From: Mesostigma viride
Lineage: Eukaryota > Streptophyta > Mesostigmatophyceae > Mesostigmatales > Mesostigmataceae
Reading direction: 5' to 3'
NCBI GenBank assembly: GCA_009746045.1
Contig: RPFO01000165.1
Location: 5,255,585-5,319,584 of the forward strand
DNA: 64,000 nucleotides
Position numbers and translations under genes: made by a program. Positions 1 to 9,889 of this stretch are shown here, piece by piece. Under the pieces are notes generated by a model. The model was given only the letters and a program-made list of their open reading frames with translations. It was not told where the DNA came from and searched no databases. Position 1 is the first letter of the stretch. Each line of letters starts with the position of its first letter.

Positions 1-4
1 GGCG

Positions 5-295
5 GTGAAGGAGCTGGGAGTCACGGCGGTGACCGAGCTCGCGTGCATGGAGTACTTTGCACGCATCGTGGAGTCACTCATGGTGGTGGAGAGCGAGCGG
101 GGCCAGGGCGCGTGGGTCGCCCAGGCCGCCTTCGTGCTGCCGGTGGTGGAGAGCGGCAGCCAGCGGACGAGGGTGGCGCGACGGGCTCTCAAGGCCGCCA
201 AGAAGGAGCACGACGCGCGGGTCAGTGCGGCGGTGCTGGCCAAGGTGGATGGGGGGGCGGTGGCCTCCTCCTCCGCCAGCAACAAGCAGAAGTGA
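5..295 (+). CDS. Small ORF upstream of pol, possible end of gag
   Basis: This frame is open from the left edge of the window to a stop at 293-295, so it is probably the C-terminal part of a longer protein. The sequence is Ala/Val-rich and ends in a basic then Ser-rich tail with no recognisable domain. Its place before reverse transcriptase is where a DIRS-type gag would be; that placement is the only support for calling it gag. A second open frame without stop continues in the +3 frame up to 809 and could be linker or shifted coding sequence. Confidence 0.35.
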   Translation: MKELGVTAVTELACMEYFARIVESLMVVESERGQGAWVAQAAFVLPVVESGSQRTRVARRALKAAKKEHDARVSAAVLAKVDGGAVASSSASNKQK

Positions 296-703
296 GGGGG
301 CGCGGCGTGTTCCCCCTCCCAGTTCCGGCCGTCTAGCCCCTCGACCGGTCCCGCCTGCGCTCACGACGCAGGCTGCAGCGAGCCACGCGGCGGCGGGCGC
401 GCTTGCTGCTCATGGTCCGGCTCGTGGAAGGCCTGAACTGGATGTGGGGGGGGACACGGGAACCGCCTGTGGGGGCGGCCGGGTGTGGGGCGGGGCCAGC
501 AATGGCCACGCCTGCCGGCGGCCCCCAGGGCGCGGCACTAGCGGGGCGACGGCAACGGCTCCCTGCACCGCTGCCCAGCAGGCGGCCCTACAAGGGCTGG
601 AGATTGCCGCCCAGGTCCATGAGCGCCGGCTGAGAGCCGTAGCGGCAGAGGACCTGGTGCATGACGTTGAGTCTGGGCCCTATGGGCCCGACGGGCAATA
701 TGA

Positions 704-3442
704 AATGATTGTCCCAGAGAGACTTGCGCTGCCCGCGGGCGGAGTGGCGGGCAGCGTGCCGCTGATGGACTGCCTCCCCCCCAGTGGAGGGAGGTATATG
801 GCAACATAAAAAATATTTTGAGGGAGGAGGAGGTAGTGCAGCCAGGGCGTCGACGGCGAGTGACGCATGGCTGTGCGAGCGACACAGAGTACGCGCGCCT
901 GAGCGTGCGGCTGGCGGAGACCGGGATGACAGAGTACAGCGAGGAGGAGCCCCCGGTCACCAACGGCCTGTTCGGCGTGCCCAAGCGCGATCCAGGGGTG
1001 GTGGACCCGTCAGCCCAGCGCCAGCGACTCATCTGCAACATGGTGCAGAGCAACGACAAGTTCCTCACCCCTGGCGGCTGTTACCTGCCAGATGTGGGGG
1101 CGGTGGCCGAGATGGCAGGGGGCGCGCCCAGCTACTCGAGCAAAACGGACCTGGAGACGTACTACTACCGCTTCTCCGTGCCAACGGAGTGGCGGGAGTG
1201 GTTCGCGCTGCCCCCAGTCTGGTCGGACGAGGTCGGCCAGCCAGGGAGCGCCGGGAGCGCCGCCGGCTCTATCCCAGGTTCCGTGTTCTGGTGATGGGGT
1301 GGTCTCACTCGGTCCTGCTGGCGCAGGTGGCGCACATGCAGACCCTGTTCGGGCCGGGGAAGCTGAACCCCGGGCTGAGTGTGAGCGTCCCGATGCATCA
1401 GCTCGGGGTGCGCACAGTGCGTGAGGGAGGACGGGAGTGGATGGAGTTGGTGGGGGCCGCCGAACTTGACTGGCAGCTGCTGCCCGAGGACCCTCCTCGG
1501 CCGGCGCAGTTGGTCATGATCGACGACCTGGGCACCACACACGCGCGCAGCGCAGCGGAGGCGAACGCGCTGCTGGACCGCGCATGCACCGAGTGCTACG
1601 CGCCAGCTGGCCTGGTGGTGAATGAGAAAAAGGTCGAGCGGGCGCGGGAAGGTCAAGCTGTGGAGATCCTGGGCATCGAGTTTCACCAAGATGGGAGCTT
1701 GTGGCCGTCGGCGAAGCGACTGGCCTTCCTGGTCCACGACACCGAGGCGGTGCTGGCCCGGGGACGAGCAAGCTACCATGAGTTGGCCTCCCTACTGGGA
1801 CGCTGGGTATGGATCCAGCTGCTTCGCAGGAGTCTGCTAAGCACCTGGTTCCACGCCTACAGGATGCTCCACCAAGTGCTGGCCCTCCGCAAGGGAGGAC
1901 GCTTCCAACTCTGGGCAAGTGTGCGCCGGGAGCTCTGGGCGGCTGTCTGCCTGGCTCCGCTGGTGCATGCGCAGCGCAACCAGCCGCTGGACACCACCGT
2001 CGTGGCCAGTGACGCGTCGAGCCGGGGCTCCGGTGTGGTGTACGCCCGTCTGGCAGAGGCAGACGTGAAGGCTTTGTCCAACTGCCGCGAAATGAAGGGG
2101 TGGAAGACTCTGTGTGTCGGGTCGGAAGAGGTCGGTGTGGAGCGAACGGGGGAGAGGGAACATCGGGCGGTGGCGACCGCCCGCTGGCGTGTGGCGGTGA
2201 AACACCGGTGGAGGGACGCGGGGGCGCACATCAATGAGAAAGAGGCGCGCGCAGCCGTGCAGAGCCTGGAGTGGGGGCTGCGCACGCGGGCGCGGTGGGG
2301 GCGACGGCACGTACGGCTGGTGGATAACACCGCCGTTGTGGGCGCAGTGGTGAAGGGGCGGTCATCATCTTACCGCCTCAACACGTGGTGCCGCCGCGCT
2401 GCCGCCCTGGGCTGTGCCAGCAACACCAGGTACCACTGGGTGTACATCCGCTCGGAGCGAAACCCCGCTGACGCGCCCAGCCGGGGCCGGTGGGTGCGGG
2501 ACCTTACCGCCGATGGCGATGTGGAGAGTAACCCGGGGCCGGGAGGGCGGCAGGAACTGCTGGAGAGCACCGTGCTGCCCGCGACCCTGCGCAGCTACCA
2601 TCGCGCAGTGATCGCGTACCTCCTGTGGGCTGAGCCCTATGGTGCTGTACCGCCGGAGGAAGCGGAGAGCGTGTTCTGCGAGTGGCTCGTGTCTGTCTAC
2701 GAGGATGGAGGGGGAGCAGGGCGTTCCATGTGCATGAGGGCGCTGTGTGGGCTGCAACTGTACTACCCCAGCCAAGTGCAGGGGTGGCGCGAGGCCCGCC
2801 GGCTCCTGTACGGGTGGCAGCGACGCGTGCAAACGCATAGCCCCAATCCGGTGCCGTGGGAGCTGCTCTACCTGGTGGTGCAGATCCTCCGCTGGCAGGG
2901 GGCGCCCATGGCAGCAGCCGTGTGCGTCATCACTTTCCAGCAATACCTGCGCATCGGGGAGGCCTTCAAGCTCCGAGTGGGGGACGTGGCGCTGCGCGGC
3001 GACCGTCGCCTGGGGCAGCGGGACTGGGCGCGCTTCTTCTGCGGGATCCCAAGACAGCCAAGGGGGGTGCACAGGCGGTGGTGGTGCAGGACCCCTCTCG
3101 CTGTACGTGCTCGAGCGCCTGTGCGCTGGGCGGGAGCCCGAGGAGCCCTTGTTTGGGAGCCTCAACTACAGCCAGTTCTCTCGTCGGTGGCACGCGGCGT
3201 GGGATGTTCTGGGCCTGCGGGGGATGTTTCCGCCCTACTCCATGCGACATGGTGGGGCAACGTACGACTACCTGCAGGGCGTTTCACTCCCAGACATCCA
3301 GAAGCGCGGGCGTTGGCGCCAGTTCAAGTCGGTGGACCACTACGTGGGCCTGCACCGTGCTCTAGCGGTGCAAGTGCCGCGGTGGGTGTGGTTGCTGGCT
3401 GAGGAGTTCCCCCCCGCTCAGTGGAGTTCACACTGGCAGTAG
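704..3442 (+). pseudogene. DIRS-like pol: reverse transcriptase, RNase H, 2A-like motif, tyrosine recombinase (frameshifted)
   Basis: The reverse transcriptase starts in frame +2 (residues like FGVPKRD and KTDLETYYYRF, the first aspartate block) and passes into frame +1 between about 1220 and 1290, where MGWSHS and the catalytic MIDDL follow (aspartates at 1522-1527). RNase H follows, with ASDASSRGSG, INEKEARA, LVDNTA and the IRSERNPADAPSR ending typical of DIRS-group elements. A 2A-type motif comes next (2497-2541). The recombinase begins after it: LRIGEAFKLRVGD carries the first arginine, then the frame moves to +3 near 3030 and to +2 near 3095, ending in SMRHGGAT, GRW and the SVDHYV tyrosine. 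RT, RNase H and the 2A link otherwise form one uninterrupted frame. The copy is probably inactive, although assembly errors at the shifts cannot be excluded. Confidence 0.8.
2497..2541 (+). other. 2A-type ribosome-skipping motif between RNase H and recombinase
   Basis: In the same frame as RNase H the translation reads RDLTADGDVESNPGP, matching the D(V/I)ExNPGP core at which ribosomes skip the last Gly-Pro bond. The core is encoded at 2518-2541. It lies immediately after the RNase H NPADAPSR block and before the recombinase, where cleavage would release RT-RNase H from the recombinase. The motif and its position are seen directly; skipping activity is inferred from the family. Confidence 0.75.
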
Positions 3443-3519
3443 CAAGTGTGGGGATGCGCCTGCCCCGGTCTAGGCCGGGGGGCGCAGTATAAAACGATGC
3501 AGCTCCGTTGGAGGAGTCG

Positions 3520-3729
3520 GCAGGGCGCACTCCAGTGGACACGCTGGGGCCCTGCTGGTTTTGGGCGTCGCGCCATCATCCTGATTTCCGGTTTGGCTCA
3601 ACTTCGACCGTATCCTGCCTTGGACAGAGCCGGCGGGGCGCACTCTAGTGGATACACTAGGGCTCTGCGGGTACCTGCGTTGACAGGTGCAGGGGAGGCG
3701 CACTCTAGCAGCCAAGCTAGGGCTTCCCC
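3520..3729 (+). other. Three homologous two-stem hairpins in the retroelement 3' region
   Basis: Units lie at 3520-3555, 3633-3668 and 3692-3729. Each has an outer stem of 7-8 pairs, an unpaired GCACT on the 5' side, an inner stem of 5-6 pairs starting CYAG, a small loop (GACA, GATA or AGCCAA), and one unpaired G on the 3' side. The outer stems differ in sequence yet pair: GCAGGGC with GCCCTGC, GCGGGGC with GCTCTGC (two G-U), GGGGAGGC with GCTTCCCC (one G-U). Inner stems also change while staying paired. This is the pattern of a conserved RNA or single-stranded DNA structure. Its role is unknown. Confidence 0.65.
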
Positions 3730-3789
3730 CTCTACAACCACTCCAGATGCGGCCGGGGACGGCCAGGTTGGAGATGCGGGTGTTATATG

Positions 3790-3931
3790 GTGGCAGCCGC
3801 CTGGGACTTGCGCACAATTTCCCAGTCTCTCGGTCTACCAAGGCCTGCAAGCGGCTTAAGCATATAATTTTGCAATAAACAAGTTCTGGTGCCTTCTCAA
3901 ACAAAGTGAACCTGAAAGCATGCACAGAGGA
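3790..3931 (+). repeat. 142-bp dispersed repeat, copy A
   Basis: This segment matches 6443-6584 over its whole 142 bases with two differences. It includes ATAATTTTGCAATAAACAAG, resembling a polyadenylation region, and ends in GCATGCACAGAGGA. Its last 46 bases recur at 16688-16733, and the end recurs inverted at 16838-16866. It is probably the 3' terminal part of a transposable element, perhaps the DIRS-like one just before it. Confidence 0.8.
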
Positions 3932-4467
3932 TGGTTGATCTTACGATCTGGATTCCCTGATTTGCGACTAAGGGGAGCGGAGTGCAAGTCGGTGCCGCTG
4001 CCTCATGGCTGATCTGCGAGAAATGCTCATGGAAAGGGTGAAAGTCCCTGCAAGTGACCTCTGGACTGCTTCCAAGTACTTGGATGTAGTTCAAAGTACT
4101 TCATTGGTACTACAGGGTAGTACAATCTACTTCAAACTAGTTCAAACTAGCTCAGGCTAGTAAAGATCCGTTCAGGTGGAGCACAACCTGCCTAGGAGGT
4201 GGTTTGACCACCTGGGTTGAAGTAGACAGTGACTAAACGTAGTACAATGTCGAAAGAATCAGTACAAGTGGGTTCTTTGTAGTACAACTGGTCAGTGGCA
4301 CCTGGGCGCCGCGCCAGTACTGTACCGGACTTGCATTCGTCACCGTGCGCATGCAATGCAGCCAATTTATTGAGGAAGACATGGCGGCGCATGCTTTATC
4401 AGTTTTCCCCACCCACCCACCCTCTTTTGTTTGTTTGTTTGTTTGTTGTCTCTGGGGGTGTTATATG
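3932..4467. other. Non-coding stretch without recognised feature
   Basis: No credible gene. The part at 4080-4165 repeats short motifs such as AGTACTTC and TTCAAACTAG; 4420-4448 is a short (TTTG)n run. The last eight bases (4460-4467, GTTATATG) form the left flank of the hAT-like element. Confidence 0.6.
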
Positions 4468-6434
4468 CAGTGTAAGATCATACGCCGTATAATACGGTAT
4501 TATACGGTATAATACGTTATGCGCTGGTTTTAAGCGCGTAATTTTTCATACGTAATGCGTTTTAGCGCATAATGACGCATAATGATGTATAATACCGTAT
4601 AATGCCGTATTTTCCGCGGTTTTTTTACGTTTTGCGCGGCTAGGATGACAGAACGACAGGGCAACGATTTGAAGCCACAGATTTCGTATCTCTACTAAGT
4701 ACTGACCCGTCTGAACTTTCACAATTCGACACGATCTTATTTTGAAATTGTGGTGCACAGTGCGCGCACCGTGCGGAGGTGGCCATGGCGACGTGCGTTC
4801 TGTTAAAATATGGCTAATCCGGCGGGCGACAGGCGAAAAAATTAAGCCGATGGTTAAAAGTGATGTTCTATTATGATGTTTCATCATAGCAAGATCTGCA
4901 CTATTTGCAAATTCGCTGCCTTTGTTGGTACAGATTTGCACGGGGGTCTCATCCAACAATTTGGCCGCGATGAATAATCTAGCATGTGTGCCTGCGACGG
5001 TAGAACTCGATATTCGTGGGTTATTTTGATGCAGCAAGAGCCGTTTAGTAACGGACACCATGAAAATAACCTAAGCATCTTCGATCTGCGGCCATTTCCT
5101 GTCATTTCTAAAATGATTTCGTTCAGGCCTGCGCGATCCGCGGTTAATCCATCCATGGCTGGCTGGCTTTTCTCCGCGCCTGGGTAGGAAATAATGCCGG
5201 CCGTGGTACGTTGATTTGCCGCATGTCACCGCCCAGTCTGTTTGCGCTCTTAATGAACCTGGCATGAAACTTTTTGCGCCGTTTCTGGGTTTTTCTTGCT
5301 ATTTTGTTCTCCACTTGTTGCAGTTGTGCTATCAGATTTTCCGCAGCTTTCAATGGTTTTCCTTACGCTGCGTATGCCATGCTTCCTAAAGCTACCCAGA
5401 ATTGATCGGGCAGTTATCTGGCTTTGCTACGCTTCCTATATGGAGGTTTTCACACGGTAGACATTCTATATTGCGTAGTCAAGGACCCTAGCTGCCTGGG
5501 AGCGGCATCACCGTTGCAAGGAGCTGGCGAGCTCATAGACGCCTGTCATGCTCTTCAGCCTGCTGGAAAACAAGGTTGTTGTATGGAAGGTGAGAATATG
5601 TGAGTTACTTATCACATCCCCGCCTGTTTAGCCTCCGTGGTCCCCCAACGGGGACACGAGATTAATTAATATTAATTAATTCAGTTAATTAATTAATTAA
5701 TGCACACCACGAGTCACACACCTGTAGTCACATGCAGCTCAGTATATTCACATAGCATCGCACCATGCAAACATACTACATGCATTAATTGTATACTACT
5801 GTAGTATTTGCGTGCATGCACAGCCACATATATATTAAAAATATAATTACTTACAGCAGAGTGAAATCACTCAAACCAAAGCAAACGCCCAGCTATAAAC
5901 CTATATACAGAGCCATGTCAAAGCTCTATACTACGATAAGACCAATGGAAACGCCTAACGGGAGGAACCTAATAGCCCTGCTGCACCGCAAAATCAGCCC
6001 GCCTACGGCGGAGCATGATGTCAGCCATGGCCCGAGTCAGCATATATATATTAAAATATATGATTACTTGCATCAAAGTGAAGGCACCCAAGTAAACATA
6101 ACCAATATAAAGCCACATATATACACACATACACACAATTATGCATGCGCACGTTTACATTCTCAGTATTACATGCAATACATCGATCGTGTCCACAATG
6201 TCCACCGTATAGAGTATAGCCGAGGGTAGGGCAACCTTGGATTATGTCCAAAACAGTGTTAAAAACATGTGGATTGATGGTGGGTGTCTTAAAATGTGTA
6301 AAATCAGAGTATTCTGAGTGTGTCCGTACGATAACGTATAATATCGTATTATTGTCATTATACCGTATTATACCGTATTATACATTATACTCCACCGTGA
6401 CCGCATAACGCGTATAACGTACGAGCTTACACTG
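4468..6434. mobile_element. hAT-like non-autonomous DNA transposon
   Basis: The left end begins CAGTGTAAGATCATACG and the right end, read inverted, begins CAGTGTAAGCTCGTACG: 9 identical bases, then close similarity. Eight-base flanks are GTTATATG (4460-4467) and GTTACATG (6435-6442), a target duplication with one change. An 8-bp duplication with CAG-type termini is typical of hAT. Inside both ends are many GTATAATACGG-like units in inverted orientation (4485-4615 and 6325-6400), possible subterminal transposase sites. No transposase was found; internal ORFs are short and unrecognised. The interior has AT-rich TTAATTAA runs (5663-5700) and a diverged direct repeat (about 5825-5900 and 6041-6115). 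Confidence 0.65.
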
Positions 6435-6442
6435 GTTACATG

Positions 6443-6584
6443 GTGGCAGCCGCCTGGGACTTGCGCACAATTTGCCAGTCTCTCGGTCTACCAAGGCCTG
6501 CAGGCGGCTTAAGCATATAATTTTGCAATAAACAAGTTCTGGTGCCTTCTCAAACAAAGTGAACCTGAAAGCATGCACAGAGGA
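6443..6584 (+). repeat. 142-bp dispersed repeat, copy B
   Basis: Same sequence and orientation as 3790-3931 with two base differences. It begins directly after the 8-bp right flank of the hAT-like element. Copy A is itself preceded by GTTATATG, so the element probably inserted just inside this repeat family. Confidence 0.8.
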
Positions 6585-6644
6585 AGGAGATTTGATCGTG
6601 AGATGGTGATTCTGACGCTGTGCTCGTGAGATTGTGATTCCAGG

Positions 6645-7010
6645 ATGGGCAAACATCATCCGCAGCCTGTCCAGGTAGCTTCCAACGAGGTGAAGAAGCG
6701 ATTCTTGCAGAACAAGTTCTTGGAGGAGGGGCAGCCCATACTTTGCCTCAGTCCCAAACAATATCAGTCAACGCTGCGCAAGCACATCGCCGTCCTGAGC
6801 GAGCGTTATCTCGCGATGGGGATTGTTAGAAAATACCAGGACGAGGAGCATTTCCAGGCCTGCGTTGCCCGTTTGCTCGTAATTTGTCCTTGGGCTGGGG
6901 CGCTGGCAGCGCAAGAGTTTCAGGCTGCAAAAGCTACTTATGCAGTCAGTCTAGAAAAGTTCAAGACACATCAAGTTTCGTTTAAGTGGCCAGGCGGAGC
7001 GGCTGCTTAG
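6645..7010 (+). CDS. Hypothetical protein, 121 aa
   Basis: An uninterrupted ORF from ATG to TAG. The product is mixed helical and basic (VKKRFLQNKFLEEG, KQYQSTLRKHIAVLSERYLAMGIVRKYQDEEHF) and ends at KWPGGAAA. No known domain, signal peptide or membrane segment was recognised. Repeat copy B lies just upstream, so it may belong to a mobile element; the composition looks protein-like, but there is no independent support for expression. Confidence 0.4.
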   Translation: MGKHHPQPVQVASNEVKKRFLQNKFLEEGQPILCLSPKQYQSTLRKHIAVLSERYLAMGIVRKYQDEEHFQACVARLLVICPWAGALAAQEFQAAKATYAVSLEKFKTHQVSFKWPGGAAA

Positions 7011-7089
7011 GTTTTAGCGGGCAAGTGTTCGAAGCGCGTCATTGGTGAATTACTTGGGAACTTGGGTTTCCCCGCGAAACTCCAACCGC

Positions 7090-7398
7090 ACGTTCAGATT
7101 TCCAAATCTCAAGTAAAGTTCGGCGCAACTTTCTGAACGGGGGCAGTTGACGAGCAGCATTCCTCCGGACGAATGAATTGCGTTCCATACTTGCGCAAAA
7201 TTTTGAAAGGTAGCTTGCGTGCAGCCCTACTAAAATTTGCGCGGACGTTCAGATTTCCAAATCTCGGGTAAATTTCGGCGGAACTTTCTGAACGGGGGTA
7301 GTTGGCGGGCAGCGTTCCTCCAGACGAATGAAATGCGTTCCATACTAGCGCAAAATTTTGAAAGGTAGCTTGCGTGCAGCCCTACTAAAATTTGCGCG
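7090..7398. repeat. Tandem duplication, period about 155 bp
   Basis: Two adjacent copies (7090-7244 and 7245-7398) share ACGTTCAGATTTCCAAATCT, the CTTTCTGAACGGGGG block, GCAAAATTTTGAAAGGTAGC and the CCCTACTAAAATTTGCGC end, with scattered substitutions. No coding sense was found. Confidence 0.85.
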
Positions 7399-7404
7399 AA
7401 GTGT

Positions 7405-7620
7405 GGGACTGAAATTAAATTCGTAACGGAATTTTTTTGGTAGTTGCCGTCACTTCCTTTTGTGCAAACGTGTGGGAGTGAAAATTCGTAACGGAAACTT
7501 TTTGGTAGTTGCCGTCACTTCATTTTGCGCGAGTGTTGGGCTGAAAATTCGTAACGGAAACTTTTTGGTAGTTGGCGTCACTTCCTTTGGTTCGACTGAA
7601 AATTCGCTGAAATTCGCTGA
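7405..7620. repeat. Three tandem units of about 65 bp
   Basis: Each unit contains ATTCGTAACGGAA, a T run, GGTAGTTGSCGTCACTTC and a short spacer. The array ends in duplicated AAATTCGCTG. It lies about 130 bases before the next ORF, so it could sit in that gene's upstream region. Confidence 0.8.
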
Positions 7621-7754
7621 ATTCGTACCGTAGCCTAATTTTTAGTACCTCGAAGTGACGGGGCACCTAAAAATTTGCCCACAAGTACACTTGGCAGCGC
7701 GCTCACTGGGAAAAATTGTACAGCCGCTCCGGCGGGCCACTTGAACGAATTGTA

Positions 7755-8292
7755 ATGGGAAATCGGAAACAAACGCCCCTCGAACCAAAACAGGAGACAG
7801 CCGCCCAGTACATTGAGACGCAGTGGTCCCGATACCTCTCAAACCACAAGGACAAGGATTTGAAGAGTCCTAGTGACGATGACGACAATGAGGCCGCGGG
7901 TCCCCCACGGAAGATGAGGAAAAAGCAAGCGAAAGAGCGCGTCAGCACAGTCAATGCCGACTCGCCCACCGGCAGCAGCCGGCAGCCTCTGAGTTCCCTG
8001 ACGAACATCGTCGCTTTCGAGAATGCCGCCAAGGTAAATTTAGCTATTCGAACATCTTTTGTTTTATTTATCGTTTGCAGGTGGCCAGCGCCGCCAGTGT
8101 CATAATTATTTAATGAAACTACCAATGCGTCAGTGTACCCGGCCCCTCAGTGTACTCGCTGAAGCATTAACTCCCCTTCATTTCGTAACAATGCTCTCTT
8201 AAGTGCAGACCGACGAGATCAATCCGATGGACATCCAAACGACGCAGGACGACCACATCGAAAGGCTCGAGCGCGAGCTGGCGGAGACGTAA
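7755..8292 (+). CDS. Hypothetical small two-exon protein, 120 aa
   Basis: Predicted exons are 7755-8033 and 8209-8292, joined across a GTAAAT...GTGCAG intron of 175 bases in phase 0. A shorter intron ending at 8080 also fits but gives a stop after ten codons. Exon 1 encodes a basic, acidic-patch protein (KSPSDDDDNEAAG followed by PPRKMRKKQAKE, a likely nuclear localisation signal). Exon 2 encodes a short helical, probably coiled-coil end, DDHIERLERELAET. The TAA stop is followed directly by ATG of the next ORF in the same frame, so the two may have been one gene. No family was recognised. Confidence 0.45.
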
Positions 8293-9889
8293 ATGCGGAG
8301 GGCTGCAGCGGCCACCGCAGGGCCCCCAGCTCAGCCGTTGATGCAGAAATCAGCCGCGGGGCCCACTATTTTCATCACGCCACCACTCCCGCCAGCAGCC
8401 TTTGCTGCTAGCAAAGCGAAGGAGTGCCTCATTGCAGTCCAAGATGGTCCATCTGCCAAGGCTGCTTTTGTACCGGCCGTGAAGAAGGTGGAAAATTCTG
8501 CCCGCAAGGAGGGGGGTGAGAGTGACAAGGTGCGAAAGAAGATGGGCGAGACGGCGGGGGAGATGGCGGAAAAGAAGGTGGCCGGGACGGGGGCAAAGAA
8601 GGTGGGCGAGGTGGGGGGAAAGAAGGCAGACGGCAAGGCGAGTGAGGTGGCAGGCGAGGTGGCGGGCGACAAGGCAGGCAACCTGGCGGCCCAGAAAGGG
8701 GGCAAGAAGGCAGCCAAGCAGGCAGAAGGCTCCCCCCCTCTTGACCTGGGCCTGCAACATTTTCTTGGTGCGCTTTCTACCAAGGCCACGGCGCGGGATC
8801 CACCGGCACAACCAGAGGTTGGCCTTTTTGTGGCCCAGCGCTACCTTCTGGTTCTGCCGGACGAGCCGAGCTTGATCATTTGGGAGATCGGCAACATACA
8901 AGCGCACAATCCACGGAAAAGAAAAAGTCCGTGGGAAATCAAGTTTGTGGATTATTCCGGGCAGACAGCTGTCTACAATGCTCCCCTGGACAGTTTGCCG
9001 CAGGGTGGAGATAGCAAGGAGCTGCATGCCTGGGTGGTCCTGGACAATGTTGTCCAGGATGACCTCGTCAACTACGGCAAAGTCAAGCGCCGCCAGTGGT
9101 ACGCCAAGTGCCAGGTCAAGGCAGAGGAAGAGCGTCATGCAGCTAAAGAAGCAAGAAAAGAAGAAGAAGAGGATGGCAGACGAGGAGGGTGGGGACAGTG
9201 AGGGGGAGGAGGCGGAGGACGGGAGGGAGGCTGAGACGGAGGGGGGAGCAGCAGAGGTCACAGCCAAGGCCAAAGCGGAGGCCCGGATTCCAAGGCTAAT
9301 GCAAAGGCCAAGGCCAAAGCGGAGCCGGAGGCCAAGGCCAAAGCGGAGGCGGAGGCCAAGGCCAAAGCGGAGGTGGAGGCCTGCAAGGCCAAGGCCACAG
9401 CGGAGAGGATGGGGTTTTCTGAGGACCAGGGTGGCGATGGGGCCGTTGCCTCGGGGGGGGGGGCGCTGCCGTGCAACTTCACATCGCCACTTCCTGCAAT
9501 GCGGCAGCCTGCTTTCTGTTATGCTGAACCACCAGAGCCGCCAGCCTTGACGGAAGCGGAGGTGGAATTGGCAAGGCTGGAGGCGTTGTTAATGAGGCAA
9601 AAGGCCCTTGTTCAGCGGCACAGGAATGTTGATGCCTCGATGTCAAGTCACACGATGACAGCAACATCGGTAGGTGCTCACAGAGTTGCGGTTGTCAGAG
9701 TTTTTTTGTTTTTTTATTGTCGTTGATCTGCATGAAATGAATTTATGAATGTGCTAGTATGTTGTGTGAGAGTTGTGTATTCAGCGCCATCAAATGGTTT
9801 TCCGATATCTTGTTTCCATTTCTTTGCAGGTTGACTGGACGCGCCAAGAGAGAGCCATGGGGCGCCATGCTGGTGATGACAGACAGTGA
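8293..9889 (+). CDS. Lys/Ala/Glu-rich hypothetical protein with frame changes
   Basis: The main frame (8293-9201) encodes an Ala-rich N-terminus, a low-complexity block with KKVGEVGGKK and EVAGEVAGDKAGN resembling LEA-type repeats, then a globular-looking part (about residues 165-275; LFVAQRYLLVLPDEPSLIIWEIGNI, YNAPLDSLPQGG) of no recognised family, and a charged helical end. Acidic coding sense continues in frame +2 to about 9290, then AKAKAEPE-type repeats run in frame +1 to a plausible donor at 9670. A second exon 9830-9889 would end the protein. The two frame changes may be real indels, unrecognised introns or sequence errors. It directly abuts the preceding ORF (TAA then ATG). Confidence 0.4.

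Larger units (their letters stand above)
1..3931 (+). mobile_element. DIRS-like tyrosine-recombinase retroelement, left end outside window
   Basis: The coding content is in the order expected for DIRS-group elements: a possible gag remnant, reverse transcriptase, RNase H, then a tyrosine recombinase instead of an integrase. No methyltransferase domain is seen. The recombinase ends at 3442 and is followed by about 490 bases of non-coding DNA with three related hairpins and an AATAAA. The right boundary at 3931 is inferred only because the last 142 bases recur at 6443-6584. Reading frame changes in pol (near 1220-1290, 3030 and 3095) suggest a decayed copy. The left terminus lies before the window, so terminal repeats could not be compared. 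Confidence 0.75.

Noticed and set aside
3520-3729. Hammerhead or twister ribozyme
   Set aside because: The conserved core bases of those ribozymes are absent; only the hairpin geometry is shared.
3790-6584. Short LTR retrotransposon bounded by the two 142-bp repeats
   Set aside because: No TG...CA ends, primer site or coding content was found, and the interior is explained better by a hAT-like insertion plus unrelated DNA.
7090-7620. CRISPR-like array
   Set aside because: Only two to three long, diverged tandem units without distinct spacers, and the genome is eukaryotic.
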